Assembly (NCBI RefSeq): GCF_900156865.1
Contig: NZ_LT732529.1
Span: forward strand, 390,300 to 454,299
Source: Litchfieldia sinesaloumensis
GTDB taxonomy: Bacteria > Bacillota > Bacilli > Bacillales > Bacillaceae_L
Direction: 5' to 3'
Length of the DNA stretch: 64,000 nucleotides
Made by a program: the position numbers and the translations under genes. Shown piece after piece: positions 28,504-37,418 of this stretch (positions are counted from its first letter, which is position 1; every line of letters begins with the position of its first letter). The notes under the pieces were generated by a model. That model was not told the origin of the DNA. It saw only the letters and a program-made list of their open reading frames with translations, and did no database searches.

Positions 28504-29172
28504 ATGGAAATCGAACGAATCAACGAACATACAGTAAAATTTTATATTTCATATAATGACATAGAGCAGCGTGGGTTTGAGCGTGAGGAAATCTGGTATA
28601 ACCGGGAGCGAAGCGAAGAGCTCTTCTGGGAAATGATGGATGAAATTCATCAGGAAGAAGAATTCACGATTGATGGACCACTATGGATCCAAGTCCAAGC
28701 GTTAGAAAAAGGGCTAGAGGTACTTGTAACACGAGCACAGCTTTCGAAAGATGGAAACAAATATGAGCTTCCCGTTGGTGACGATAAAATGCCAGTCGAT
28801 GAAAAAATCGAATCGTTACTTGACCAGCAATTCCAATCCAAGTATGAGGATACAGACTTTGTTGAAGAATTTGATGAAGAAAATTTCCAATTCCTAATTC
28901 GATTTAATGATTTCGAAGATGTAATCTCATTAGCACATCGAATTCAGCTAGGTGGCTTAAATAATTCTTTGTATTCCTTTGAAAACAAGTATTATTTATT
29001 TATCGAATTTAATGAGGAAATCTATACAGAGGATGAATTAGAGAATATGCTTAGCATTGTCCTTGAGTATGGACACGAATCAGCACTGTCTATTCATCGA
29101 ATTGAAGAATATGGAAAGAAGATTATGAATGAAAATGCATTAGAGGAAATGGTTAAATATTTTTCATTATAA
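28504..29172 (+). CDS. mecA: Adaptor protein MecA
   Basis: MecA is the ClpC adaptor that targets ComK, and other substrates, to ClpCP and so restrains competence. The 222-residue protein (218 in B. subtilis) starts MEIERINEHTVKFYISYNDI, the conserved N-terminal substrate-binding domain (to about residue 80). An acidic linker follows, then the C-terminal ClpC-binding domain (from about residue 120, FEDVISLAHRIQLGGLNNSL). GGGAGAGG is the ribosome site. A terminator follows at 29175-29207. Confidence 0.96.
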   Translation: MEIERINEHTVKFYISYNDIEQRGFEREEIWYNRERSEELFWEMMDEIHQEEEFTIDGPLWIQVQALEKGLEVLVTRAQLSKDGNKYELPVGDDKMPVDEKIESLLDQQFQSKYEDTDFVEEFDEENFQFLIRFNDFEDVISLAHRIQLGGLNNSLYSFENKYYLFIEFNEEIYTEDELENMLSIVLEYGHESALSIHRIEEYGKKIMNENALEEMVKYFSL

Positions 29173-29174
29173 GT

Positions 29175-29210
29175 AAAAGTCGATTTCATTATGTGGAATC
29201 GACTTTTTTG
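29175..29210 (+). terminator. mecA terminator
   Basis: A 13-bp perfect stem, AAAAGTCGATTTC at 29175-29187 with 29195-29207, 7-nt loop, then T residues. Confidence 0.92.
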
Positions 29211-29305
29211 TTCCTTTGAAAAAAGTTCGGAATTTTTAGTTTGTACAACCTATTTCATCTATGCTATTTTTAAGTGGCAATAAAAAATGATTAGGAGATG
29301 ATGCC

Positions 29306-30496
29306 ATGTTTGTTGCCTTACGTAAGAATGGGGATTATGTTTCGTTAGTTGAAAAATGGAAGCGCTCAGATTTGCTTGAGCTCAGAAAGGATGAGACTTT
29401 TCTTTGCCCAGCATGCCAAAGTAAGGTTCAGCTAAAAGCGGGTATGAAAAAGACTCACCATTTTGCTCATCTAAAAGGAGCAGAGTGTACGATTAAAACT
29501 GAACCCGAATCTGAATATCACCTTGATGGAAAGCGCCAGCTTTTTCATTGGTTTCAAGCACAAGGATATGATGTAAAGCTTGAGCCGTTTTTATCAGAAA
29601 TTTCACAACGACCAGACCTATTAGTTGTAACTCAAGATAGACGCTATGCAATTGAGTATCAATGTTCAGGGATTGATTCTGCCCTATTTAAAAAAAGATC
29701 GGATTCATACCGACAGATAGGTATTATTCCACTTTGGATTTTAGGTGCAAAATGGTTTAAGCGAATGTCAACCTATTCGGTTCGCCTCTCATCGTTTCAG
29801 TGGCTTTTTGCAACATCCTTCAATCAACCTATTCCACCAAGCATCTTATTTTACTGTCCAAACACTTCTACATTTATAAAATTATCAAACTTACAACCTT
29901 TCACATCGAGCGAAGCCTTTAGTTCCATTCATTTTTATAAAGAAGATGTCGTATCTTTTTCAAGGCTAATAGCCCCCAACAAAACTACATTTCCATTACT
30001 TCCATTATGGGTAAGAAAAAAACACAAATGGAGAGCTAATTATTCTGTCTATTCAACCTCTAATTTAGCTACATTGCTGACTACTTTATATGAAAATCGA
30101 ATACCACCATCATTATTGCCAGCAGAAGCTGGGGTGCCACTTACATCGGGTTATTGGTTCCATACGCCTCCAATGGTGTGGCAAATGTGGATTTTGCTTG
30201 ACCTCTTACTCCCACTAAAGGTAGGTACTACGTTCTTCTTTTCAAGTGTAATGGGCGTAATTTCAGAGCGTATTTCTTCAAAGGATCTAATAATCAAACA
30301 GCTTCCATTACTTTTTCATTCTCGGTATTCTCATGCAGTTGAGGAGTACCTTCTTTTCCTAGTATCTGTAGGAAAACTTACAAAGTTAAGTAATACAAAA
30401 TATAAAAAAATTGGAGAATTACAAATACCTTCTACATTGGAGGGAAGCCTTAAGATGGATGAGGCAATTCTTAAGAAGAGTGGAAACTCTTGCTAA
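29306..30496 (+). CDS. coiA: Competence protein CoiA
   Basis: CoiA is a nuclease-like protein of late competence that supports recombination of incoming DNA. The 396-residue protein has the N-terminal domain with CPACQSKVQLKAG and HHFAHLKGAEC (likely zinc-binding Cys/His), then the PD-(D/E)xK-like nuclease part RPDLLVV and AIEYQCSGID at about residues 109-130. The C-terminal half is poorly conserved. In B. subtilis transcription is ComK-dependent; no clear ComK box pair was identified here by eye. TTAGGAGATGAT precedes the ATG. Confidence 0.92.
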   Translation: MFVALRKNGDYVSLVEKWKRSDLLELRKDETFLCPACQSKVQLKAGMKKTHHFAHLKGAECTIKTEPESEYHLDGKRQLFHWFQAQGYDVKLEPFLSEISQRPDLLVVTQDRRYAIEYQCSGIDSALFKKRSDSYRQIGIIPLWILGAKWFKRMSTYSVRLSSFQWLFATSFNQPIPPSILFYCPNTSTFIKLSNLQPFTSSEAFSSIHFYKEDVVSFSRLIAPNKTTFPLLPLWVRKKHKWRANYSVYSTSNLATLLTTLYENRIPPSLLPAEAGVPLTSGYWFHTPPMVWQMWILLDLLLPLKVGTTFFFSSVMGVISERISSKDLIIKQLPLLFHSRYSHAVEEYLLFLVSVGKLTKLSNTKYKKIGELQIPSTLEGSLKMDEAILKKSGNSC

Positions 30497-30634
30497 GCAT
30501 GAAAAGAGTGAATTGGTAAAACATAATATGGGCAAATACTAAATTCAAAAAACTTAAACTTTTTACTGTAAAAAAGGAGATAATGAGTAAGATATCGAAT
30601 ATTTTTAAGAGACTAGATATAGGAGGTATATAAA

Positions 30635-32458
30635 ATGTCTGACCAAACAACTGTAAAAAAGCTCCCAAATCGTAAAGAAATTGCTGAGCAAGATACGTGG
30701 AAATTAGAAGATATTTTTTCTTCAGATGCAGAATGGGAAAAGGAATTTAAAGAAGTTAAAGAGATGATTCCCGGGGTTGCTGAATTCCAAGGCAAACTTG
30801 GCGATTCTGCAGATAAGCTTTATGAAACGCTAGCATATCAAGATGCAATTTCATTACGAATGGGTAAACTTTATACATATGCACATATGCGATATGATCA
30901 GGATACAACAAATTCGTTCTATCAGGGATTATATGATAGAGCTACAAACCTTTATACACAAGTAGGGAGTGCACTATCATTTATCGTTCCTGAGATCTTA
31001 TCTGTTGATGAAGAGAAAATTAAATCCTTTTTAGCAGAAAAAGAAGAGTTAAAGGTGTATGAGCATGCATTAGATGACATCAATCGTGAACGTCCGCATG
31101 TTCTTTCGGCAAAAGAGGAGGCATTACTAGCACAAGCCTACGAGGTAATGGATTCTTCGAGTAACACATTTGGAATGCTTAACAACGCTGATTTAACGTT
31201 CCCAACAATTAAGGATGAGAATGGGGAAGAAGTCGAGATTACACACGGCCGTTACATTCGATTCCTTGAAAGCTCAGACCGACGTGTACGTGAAGAAGCT
31301 TTCAAAGCAGTATATGATACTTATGGCAACTTTAAAAATACGTTTGGAAGCACATTAAGTGGAACAGTTAAGAAGGATAATTTTAATGCGCGTATCCGTA
31401 ACTTTAAATCTGCTCGTGAAGCAGCGTTAAGTAGCAACAATATTCCTGAAACGGTCTATGATAATCTAGTCAATACTATTAATGATAATCTTCACCTTTT
31501 ACATCGATATGTAGATCTTCGTAAAAAGGCTTTAGGTGTAGATGAACTTCATATGTATGACCTGTATACACCTCTTGTAAAAGATGTGAAAATGGAGGTT
31601 TCTTATGAGGAAGCGAAGGATTATATCCTAAAAGGGCTTGCTGCATTAGGTGAAGATTATTTACGCGTATTAAAAGAAGGCTTTGATAATCGTTGGGTGG
31701 ACGTTCACGAAAATAAAGGGAAGCGTAGCGGGGCTTATTCGTCTGGAACATACGGTACAAATCCATATATTCTTATGAACTGGCAAGACAATGTAAATAA
31801 CCTTTTCACATTAGCCCATGAATTTGGTCACTCTGTTCATAGTTACTATACTAGAAACAACCAACCATACACATATGGAAACTATTCTATCTTTGTTGCG
31901 GAAGTAGCATCTACATGTAATGAAGCATTGTTGGGAGATTATTTATTAAAAAACATTGATGATGACCAAAAAAGGCTCTATCTTTTAAATCATCAGTTAG
32001 AAGGCTTTAGAGGTACTGTATTCCGTCAAACGATGTTCGCGGAGTTCGAGCACATGATTCATATGAAAGCACAAGAGGGAGAGGCATTAACTCCTGACTT
32101 GTTCACAGAAATGTACTATGATTTAAATAAAAAATATTTTGGACCAAATATTGTTGTGGATGAGGAGATTGGACTAGAATGGTCTCGAATTCCCCATTTC
32201 TATTATAATTATTATGTGTATCAATATGCGACCGGTTATAGCGCGGCAACGGCATTAAGTAAGCAAATTTTAGAAGAAGGCAAGCCGGCCGTGGATCGTT
32301 ATATTAACAATTTCCTAAAAGCGGGAAGTTCTAATTATCCAATTGAGGTACTAAAAAATGCAGGTGTAGATATGACTTCTGCGGACCCAATCAAAGAAGC
32401 ATGCAAGGTGTTTGAAGCAACCTTAACTGAAATGGAAAAGTTATTAGAAAAGCAGTAA
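30635..32458 (+). CDS. pepF: Oligoendopeptidase F
   Basis: A cytoplasmic M3 zinc metallopeptidase that cleaves short peptides, plausibly those delivered by the Opp and App importers. The 607-residue protein has the M3 motif HEFGHSVH with zinc ligands His395 and His399 and catalytic Glu396. The third ligand is expected in AEVASTCNEALLGD. The N-terminal helical domain begins KKLPNRKEIAEQDTWKLEDI, typical for PepF. TAGGAGG at about eight bases before the ATG is a strong ribosome site. Terminator at 32466-32492. Confidence 0.96.
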   Translation: MSDQTTVKKLPNRKEIAEQDTWKLEDIFSSDAEWEKEFKEVKEMIPGVAEFQGKLGDSADKLYETLAYQDAISLRMGKLYTYAHMRYDQDTTNSFYQGLYDRATNLYTQVGSALSFIVPEILSVDEEKIKSFLAEKEELKVYEHALDDINRERPHVLSAKEEALLAQAYEVMDSSSNTFGMLNNADLTFPTIKDENGEEVEITHGRYIRFLESSDRRVREEAFKAVYDTYGNFKNTFGSTLSGTVKKDNFNARIRNFKSAREAALSSNNIPETVYDNLVNTINDNLHLLHRYVDLRKKALGVDELHMYDLYTPLVKDVKMEVSYEEAKDYILKGLAALGEDYLRVLKEGFDNRWVDVHENKGKRSGAYSSGTYGTNPYILMNWQDNVNNLFTLAHEFGHSVHSYYTRNNQPYTYGNYSIFVAEVASTCNEALLGDYLLKNIDDDQKRLYLLNHQLEGFRGTVFRQTMFAEFEHMIHMKAQEGEALTPDLFTEMYYDLNKKYFGPNIVVDEEIGLEWSRIPHFYYNYYVYQYATGYSAATALSKQILEEGKPAVDRYINNFLKAGSSNYPIEVLKNAGVDMTSADPIKEACKVFEATLTEMEKLLEKQ

Positions 32459-32465
32459 ATAATAC

Positions 32466-32493
32466 AAGGGCATCCATTTTGGGTGCCCTTTTA
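32466..32493 (+). terminator. pepF terminator
   Basis: AAGGGCATCC at 32466-32475 pairs with GGGTGCCCTT at 32481-32490, then TT. The T-run is short and the hairpin overlaps nothing else. Confidence 0.75.
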
Positions 32494-32494
32494 C

Positions 32495-32677
32495 CTATGG
32501 TCGAAAACCTCTAAATCGATTGCGATGATTATAAATAACGATGGTCACTAGTAATGATAAAAATAAAAGCGGAGTTGTGATATATAGGGGGATTAGTTTC
32601 ATTAATCCTAATAAGTTTAGGCCAAAGGTAATAATAACCATAGTACTCCCGATTATCAAACCAATTTTCCTCATCAT
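32495..32677 (-). CDS. Small two-helix membrane protein, YizD-like position
   Basis: A 60-residue protein with two hydrophobic segments (IGLIIGSTMVIITFGLNLL and LYITTPLLFLSLLVTIVIY) and a basic tail (NHRNRFRGFRP). AAGGAGGG precedes a double ATG on the minus strand, so translation is well supported. Its position between pepF and yjbH is that of yizD in B. subtilis, but I cannot confirm homology from sequence. Function unknown. Confidence 0.65.
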   Translation of the reverse strand: MMRKIGLIIGSTMVIITFGLNLLGLMKLIPLYITTPLLFLSLLVTIVIYNHRNRFRGFRP

Positions 32678-32784
32678 AGAACCCTCCTTACAATGAATGT
32701 AAGTTGTTTATAGTCTATTTTTATGTCCAAGCAAACGAATTAAGAATAGGAATTTGACAACTTTGTGAAAAAATGTACATATAG

Positions 32785-32813
32785 TTGAAAATGGTTATCA
32801 ATCCTGCTATTAT
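32785..32813 (+). promoter_or_regulatory. Fur-box-overlapped promoter of an FsrA-like RNA
   Basis: TTGAAA at 32785-32790, a 17-bp spacer and TATTAT at 32808-32813 form a sigma-A promoter. TGAAAATGGTTATCA at 32786-32800 matches 13 of 15 bases of the Bacillus Fur inverted repeat TGATAATNATTATCA and covers the -35, as expected for repression when iron is sufficient. Confidence 0.75.
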
Positions 32814-32819
32814 AAAAAC

Positions 32820-32927
32820 ATGAAGTAATCACACAAACAACACCCCTTTGTTTGAAGTGAGATTTCTCCCATCCCCTTTATTGAATATAAAAAAAAGACT
32901 TGGAGCACTAGGTTCCAAGTCTTTTTT
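32820..32927 (+). ncRNA. fsrA: FsrA-like iron-sparing small RNA
   Basis: Starting about seven bases after the -10 at 32808-32813, a transcript of about 108 nt would end in a strong terminator (32891-32927). It encodes no protein. Three C-rich unpaired tracts, CACCCC at 32841-32846, CTCCC near 32866-32870 and ATCCCC at 32871-32876, could pair with Shine-Dalgarno sequences, the known mode of action of FsrA, which represses iron-rich enzymes such as succinate dehydrogenase and aconitase in B. subtilis. The Fur box over the promoter and the location next to yjbH support this call. Homology was judged by architecture only. Confidence 0.7.
32891..32927. terminator. Bidirectional terminator shared by the FsrA-like RNA and yjbH
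   Basis: AAAAAAGACTTGGA at 32891-32904 pairs perfectly with 32914-32927 around a 9-nt loop. The T6 end serves the plus-strand small RNA and the A-run serves minus-strand yjbH. Confidence 0.9.
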
Positions 32928-32955
32928 GTATTGTGAAAATGAGCACTTCTCGCAT

Positions 32956-33810
32956 TTATTCTACATATCTCCAGAAGGTGCCGTATTTAACGGGAACTTG
33001 TTCGACTTTCTGCTTTAACAAGAGCTTCTTCATTTCACGTTCAACCTCTGGTATCGGTATGTCGTATAGAACAGATATTTCTTTTGATGCAACGAATTTA
33101 AAGTATTTTAGAAATTCCTCTAATGGTGGTGGGGGAGTAGGCTCAATTTTTTCACCGAGCATATCATATATAATATGGACATACATGTCATATGGGTAAC
33201 ATCCAGTGATTTTTAATCCCTCTTCTTCAATATTCTCATTAAAGAAAACCAGTGTTGGAATCTCATCTACTTCCATTTCAGAGGTGATTTTTAAGTCACA
33301 TTGAAATGCTTTCGCCGCACTAGAAGAATGGAGGTCATTTTCAAATTCAGTCACATCTAGTCCAACTTCTTCTGCACAGGCCATTAGAACATTTACATCA
33401 GAAATATCGCGTTTATCTAGGAAGAGATTTTCCTGAAGTTTACGTAAAAACCGAATACCGGCTCTTTTACCTTGCAGTTCTGCAGCCTTAATTGCAATAG
33501 ATACAGAATGCGGTGCAGAAATAGGATTTTCAAGCCATAAACTTCCATCACAAGACATCCCTGATCTACTAGCAGTACGCTCCCAAACCTGTGCCATGTC
33601 TAGCGGCTTTTTCTTCGATTGTATATTTAAGGAAGCAAGGCGGCCACTTAAAATATGGCGAATTGTAAAATACTTTCCATATTCAATTGTGAGTTTTTTT
33701 AAAATGGGTTCCAATGCCCAACAATCAGGACAAAGTGGATCAATAAACATATAGATTTCCAATGGACGGCTAGATGAATGATTGAACCCCATCTTTTCAT
33801 AATGTTTCAA
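32956..33810 (-). CDS. yjbH: YjbH/SpxH, ClpXP adaptor for Spx
   Basis: A DsbA/thioredoxin-like adaptor that delivers Spx to ClpXP. The 284-residue protein has the N-terminal thioredoxin segment [20 protein letters not shown] with a CPDC pair, and a later [21 protein letters not shown] segment with a cis-Pro-like loop. The C-terminus [20 protein letters not shown] is typical. TTG 33810 is taken as start because AAAGGGGTAAGG lies just upstream; ATG 33792 is an alternative. In B. subtilis yjbI (truncated haemoglobin) is the operon partner, and it is missing here. Confidence 0.93.
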   Translation of the reverse strand: MKHYEKMGFNHSSSRPLEIYMFIDPLCPDCWALEPILKKLTIEYGKYFTIRHILSGRLASLNIQSKKKPLDMAQVWERTASRSGMSCDGSLWLENPISAPHSVSIAIKAAELQGKRAGIRFLRKLQENLFLDKRDISDVNVLMACAEEVGLDVTEFENDLHSSSAAKAFQCDLKITSEMEVDEIPTLVFFNENIEEEGLKITGCYPYDMYVHIIYDMLGEKIEPTPPPPLEEFLKYFKFVASKEISVLYDIPIPEVEREMKKLLLKQKVEQVPVKYGTFWRYVE

Positions 33811-33931
33811 GACCTTACCCCTTTCTACCTGTCAGGAGTGATTATCATATGTTGTGTAATAACATTTTATCAATGGTAGACATTTAACTCAAATAAAGCG
33901 CACTTTTAAAGAATTGAAAATATTGGAAAAG

Positions 33932-33970
33932 GATAAAAAAGAAGCTCTTCCTCATTAAAATAGGAAGAGC
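33932..33970 (-). terminator. Terminator of the yjbK-yjbJ transcript
   Basis: On the minus strand GCTCTTCCT pairs with AGGAAGAGC (33970-33962 and 33952-33944), followed by TTCTTTTTT. Confidence 0.88.
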
Positions 33971-33975
33971 AGGTT

Positions 33976-34590
33976 TTATCCAATATAGGATTCTGTTACT
34001 TTTCTCACATAATTTTGTGTTTCTTTAAAGGGGGGAATCCCACCATACTTATCAACATTTCCTGGACCTGCATTATAAGCTGCAAGAGCAAGCGTCACAT
34101 TTCCGTTATATCGGTCTAACATGTCTCGAAGATATTTCGTCCCTGCCTCAATATTCTGAGATGGGTCAGTTAAATTTGTAACCCCCAAACTTCTTGCCGT
34201 AGCAGGCATTAGTTGCATTAAACCAGTCGCACCAGCATGGCTTTTAGCATTTGGATTAAAATTTGATTCATGTTTAATCACAGAGCTTATTAAATTTGGA
34301 TCTACATTGTATTTTTGGGCAGCATTCTGTATCAATCCATCAAAACTGTTAGGAATTGCCGCTTGTTTAGGACTTGAAAATGTTATCGGCATATACTGTT
34401 GATTAGTTAATAATGCTGTTGAATTAACTTTCGTGCGGATGCTCTCAGTTGGCGAACTAGATGAACTAGACATCAATTGTAACAGCATGTCCTTAAAATT
34501 GGCGCCGTCATTATTCGACGTTTGGGAATCTGTTGTAGAAACATTTCGTAACGCCTGAAGTTCAAGCAAGACCTTAAAATCTATTTTCAT
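33976..34590 (-). CDS. yjbJ: YjbJ-like lytic transglycosylase
   Basis: A 204-residue protein whose C-terminal 120 residues are an SLT-type lysozyme fold that cleaves peptidoglycan. The catalytic Glu is in [33 protein letters not shown] and [17 protein letters not shown] are the remaining SLT motifs. The N-terminal 85 residues are Ser/Gln/Asn-rich with no obvious signal peptide, so export is unexplained, as for YjbJ of B. subtilis. Its ATG overlaps the end of yjbK by 4 bp, so the two are cotranscribed. Confidence 0.92.
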   Translation of the reverse strand: MKIDFKVLLELQALRNVSTTDSQTSNNDGANFKDMLLQLMSSSSSSPTESIRTKVNSTALLTNQQYMPITFSSPKQAAIPNSFDGLIQNAAQKYNVDPNLISSVIKHESNFNPNAKSHAGATGLMQLMPATARSLGVTNLTDPSQNIEAGTKYLRDMLDRYNGNVTLALAAYNAGPGNVDKYGGIPPFKETQNYVRKVTESYIG

Positions 34591-35186
34591 CTGTGTTCCT
34601 CTCCTAGTAGAATATGCTTTTTCCGCTCATAAAACCTTCGAATTTTATTATCGGTTTTACGTATCGGTATATGGTATTGTTTTAGTAATTCAATAAATAA
34701 CTGCTTACCAATTTCCTCATCTGTTACTTCATATTCTACCTCGTAATCAACCTGGTTTAAATAGTAACTCTTATCCAATACGAGCAGGCCTTCTTTATAC
34801 TCAACTTCAGCGCGTAGCGTTTTAAGTGAGCCAAAGTAGGTAATATCCATTGGATCAATCATTAAGTTATTTAATATAGTTTTAATGTCACCTTCAACAA
34901 TAGGTCCGCCATTAAGCATATGCTTAGCTTCTTGCTCAGTTAACGGTTGGTGAGTCTCGAGCAGACCACGTTCGACAGGTTGCTTTAAAGTGAGTATATA
35001 TGTCCCTTTTTTCTCACGGATACGTAATGCAGCTCCATTATCCTTCAAGGAAAATTGGGGTGTATCAAAATAGTAATTTTCTTGCACTACCTGTTTGTCT
35101 TCATCGATAGAGAAGACGGACAATAATCGATGATACTCTTCTTCTTCTAGTATATTTTTAAATTCAATCTCAAGCTCTTGTACCAT
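34587..35186 (-). CDS. yjbK: YjbK-like CYTH-domain protein
   Basis: A 199-residue triphosphate-tunnel metalloenzyme. The EIEFK signature is at residues 5-9. Further tunnel strands carry charged residues in [19 protein letters not shown] and TYILTLKQP, and [12 protein letters not shown]. Members hydrolyse inorganic triphosphate or related substrates; the activity here is inferred from the family. It overlaps yjbJ and is divergent from yjbL-relQ. Confidence 0.9.
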   Translation of the reverse strand: MVQELEIEFKNILEEEEYHRLLSVFSIDEDKQVVQENYYFDTPQFSLKDNGAALRIREKKGTYILTLKQPVERGLLETHQPLTEQEAKHMLNGGPIVEGDIKTILNNLMIDPMDITYFGSLKTLRAEVEYKEGLLVLDKSYYLNQVDYEVEYEVTDEEIGKQLFIELLKQYHIPIRKTDNKIRRFYERKKHILLGEEHR

Positions 35187-35287
35187 AACTTCAACGCCTT
35201 TATTACAGTTTTTTATATTATATCATTAAGGAGAGCAATTTTTAGAATTTGAATAGCAGTTTCTTTAAAGAATTCATGTACATATGA

Positions 35288-35293
35288 TAAAAT
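35288..35293 (+). promoter_or_regulatory. Candidate extended -10 of the yjbL-relQ operon
   Basis: TAAAAT at 35288-35293 is preceded by TG at 35285-35286, an extended -10. The -35 (TTAAAG at 35265) is weak. Confidence 0.4.
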
Positions 35294-35350
35294 AAGTGTG
35301 GATTTTGAAATAATGTGGTGTAACCCGATTTATGAAAAAGGAGCTTATTG

Positions 35351-35728
35351 ATGCAGAAACGTATTGAAATTAGTCATATTAACGATTCGAATAACAAACT
35401 AGAGCTTATGGCAGACAACACTGAATTTGAAACTGCTGGATTACGAGCTAGTGGTCAAATGCTGGTTGACTCTGATTCATTAGCATTCATTTACAAACTT
35501 GAAAATGACCAGGAATTTATATACGTGAGCTTGCCATCAGCTGTATGGCCGTCCCTAAAAAATGTGATTTCTGAAAAACAACAAGTTATTTTACACTTAA
35601 AGGACATTGAAATAGAACTCATTGATATTATTCCAGAACTAGAATACCTACTACAAAACATTGAGGGTAATTCAAATTACGGAGATGAAATGGTTGGGCT
35701 TGTCGAGAAAACATTCTTGTCTGAATAA
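35351..35728 (+). CDS. yjbL: YjbL-like UPF0738 protein
   Basis: A 125-residue acidic soluble protein. ATG 35351 follows AAAGGAG by seven bases; TTG 35348 is too close. Position between yjbK and relQ, and length (122 in B. subtilis), match YjbL. It has a mixed alpha/beta pattern with no catalytic motif that I recognise. Function unknown. relQ follows 23 bp downstream and is probably in the same operon. Confidence 0.85.
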   Translation: MQKRIEISHINDSNNKLELMADNTEFETAGLRASGQMLVDSDSLAFIYKLENDQEFIYVSLPSAVWPSLKNVISEKQQVILHLKDIEIELIDIIPELEYLLQNIEGNSNYGDEMVGLVEKTFLSE

Positions 35729-35751
35729 GGATATAAAAATGGGGGTGTATT

Positions 35752-36387
35752 ATGATTAAAGATTGGGATCTTTTTTTGGCTCCATACAAGCAGGCTGTTG
35801 ATGAGCTGAAAATTAAGCTTAAAGGAATGAGAACTCAATTTGAAATGCAAGGTACCCATTCCCCAATTGAATTTGTAACAGGTAGAGTCAAGCCTATCCA
35901 TAGTATTTTAGATAAGGCTGCAAAGAAAGATATTCCTTCTGATAAACTTGAAGAGATACAGGACATTGCTGGCCTGCGAATGATGTGTCAATTTGTGGAT
36001 GATATTAAGCGTGTTGTTGAACTTTTACGGATGCGCAATGATATGGAAATCATTGAAGAACGAGATTACATCTCCCAAAAGAAAGAAAGTGGATATCGTT
36101 CATATCATCTCGTCATCCAATATCCCGTCCAGACCATTGGGGGAGAAAAGAAAATATTAGTAGAAATTCAGGTTCGCACACTTGCAATGAATTTTTGGGC
36201 GACAATTGAACACTCTTTAAACTACAAATATAGTGGTAGATTTCCAAAAGAGATTGAACTTCGCCTACAACGTGCAGCAGAGGCAGCCTTCCAACTTGAT
36301 GAAGAAATGTCTAAAATTCGTGGCGAAATTCAAGAGGCACAAGTTATCTTCTCAAGAAAAACAGAAAGTAATGATAAATCATTATAG
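35752..36387 (+). CDS. relQ: Small alarmone synthetase RelQ (YjbM)
   Basis: RelQ makes (p)ppGpp from ATP and GDP or GTP without a hydrolase domain. The 211-residue protein has the RelA_SpoT synthetase fold: GRVKPIHSILDKAAKK, then IQDIAGLRMMCQFVDD with the catalytic Asp, and KESGYRSYHLVIQYPV and EIQVRTLAMNFWATIEHSLNYK with the Glu of the metal site and the G-loop. The protein works as a homotetramer in B. subtilis. It is cotranscribed with nadF, which follows after 14 bp. Confidence 0.96.
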   Translation: MIKDWDLFLAPYKQAVDELKIKLKGMRTQFEMQGTHSPIEFVTGRVKPIHSILDKAAKKDIPSDKLEEIQDIAGLRMMCQFVDDIKRVVELLRMRNDMEIIEERDYISQKKESGYRSYHLVIQYPVQTIGGEKKILVEIQVRTLAMNFWATIEHSLNYKYSGRFPKEIELRLQRAAEAAFQLDEEMSKIRGEIQEAQVIFSRKTESNDKSL

Positions 36388-36401
36388 ATAGGGTGTAAAT
36401 A

Positions 36402-37196
36402 ATGAAATTTGCAGTAACTTCGAGAGGTGACTCGAACTCGAATACATTAATGCAGAAAATAAAAACGTATTTAATGGATTTCGGGCTCACATATGATGAA
36501 GACCAACCAGATATTGTAGTAACAGTTGGTGGAGACGGAACATTGCTGTATGCTTTTCACCGATATAGAAGCCGGTTGGATAAAACAGCATTTGTTGGGA
36601 TCCACACTGGACATCTGGGTTTTTATGCAGACTGGGTTCCTGAAGAAATTGAAAAACTTGTAATTGCTATAGCAAAGACTCCATATCAAGTAGTGGAATA
36701 TCCATTACTTGAGGTTTATATTCGCTATATTAATGGTGAGCGGGAATCGAGATATCTTGCATTGAATGAATGTACGGTAAAAAGTGTTGAAGGCTCACTT
36801 GTTATGGACCTTGAGATCAAGGGGCAGCTATTTGAAACTTTCCGTGGGGATGGATTATGTATTTCGACACCATCTGGAAGTACTGCGTATAATAAAGCGC
36901 TTGGCGGGGCGATTCTACATCCTGCAATTGAGGCTATTCAAGTTGCGGAAATGGCCTCAATAAATAATAGGGTGTTCAGGACAATTGGTTCACCTTTAAT
37001 TTTACCTAATCATCACACCATTCTAATGAAGCCTGTAAATGACGTTGATTTTCACATTACTATCGATCATTTAACCCTTTTACACAAGGATGTGAAATCG
37101 ATTCAATGTCGTGTGGCTCCAGAGAAAGTGCGTTTTGCTCGTTTTCGACCTTTCCCATTTTGGAAAAGAGTACGTGATTCATTTATTTCTGACTGA
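36402..37196 (+). CDS. nadF: NAD kinase
   Basis: Phosphorylates NAD to NADP. The 264-residue protein has GGDGT at residues 43-47 (with catalytic Asp46), the NE motif at 122-123 (LNECTVKS) and the [12 protein letters not shown] nucleotide-binding loop. It corresponds to YjbN/PpnKA. A weak GGGTG is its ribosome site, so coupling to relQ is likely. Confidence 0.96.
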   Translation: MKFAVTSRGDSNSNTLMQKIKTYLMDFGLTYDEDQPDIVVTVGGDGTLLYAFHRYRSRLDKTAFVGIHTGHLGFYADWVPEEIEKLVIAIAKTPYQVVEYPLLEVYIRYINGERESRYLALNECTVKSVEGSLVMDLEIKGQLFETFRGDGLCISTPSGSTAYNKALGGAILHPAIEAIQVAEMASINNRVFRTIGSPLILPNHHTILMKPVNDVDFHITIDHLTLLHKDVKSIQCRVAPEKVRFARFRPFPFWKRVRDSFISD

Positions 37197-37418
37197 CAGA
37201 AATGCGGAGGCGAGCGTATAGCGACGTACGGACTGAGGCCCACAGGATGTGGGTCACACAGACGTTGCCACAGGACGTGGCGTTATTAGTCTGTGTTCCT
37301 CAAAGGAGATAAAGGAAACACGGTGAGCGAAGTGAGCCGATGTTGAGCTTATTGTACGAAGGGTGTCTCGCTAGTCGCTGCGAGCTGTAGCTGAACAAAT
37401 TGGAAAGGAAAATAAATC
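37197..37418 (+). repeat. GC-richer structured intergenic element between nadF and yjbO
   Basis: This 220-bp stretch is richer in G and C than its neighbours and full of inverted repeats. Hairpin A is CCCAC-AGGAT-GTGGG at 37239-37253. Hairpin B is GCCAC-AGGAC-GTGGC at 37267-37281, enclosed by an 8-bp stem ACACAGAC/GTCTGTGT (37256-37263 with 37289-37296). The two hairpins share a CACAGGAYGTG core. It codes for nothing visible. The look is that of a dispersed repeat inserted within the relQ-nadF-yjbO operon. Confidence 0.6.
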
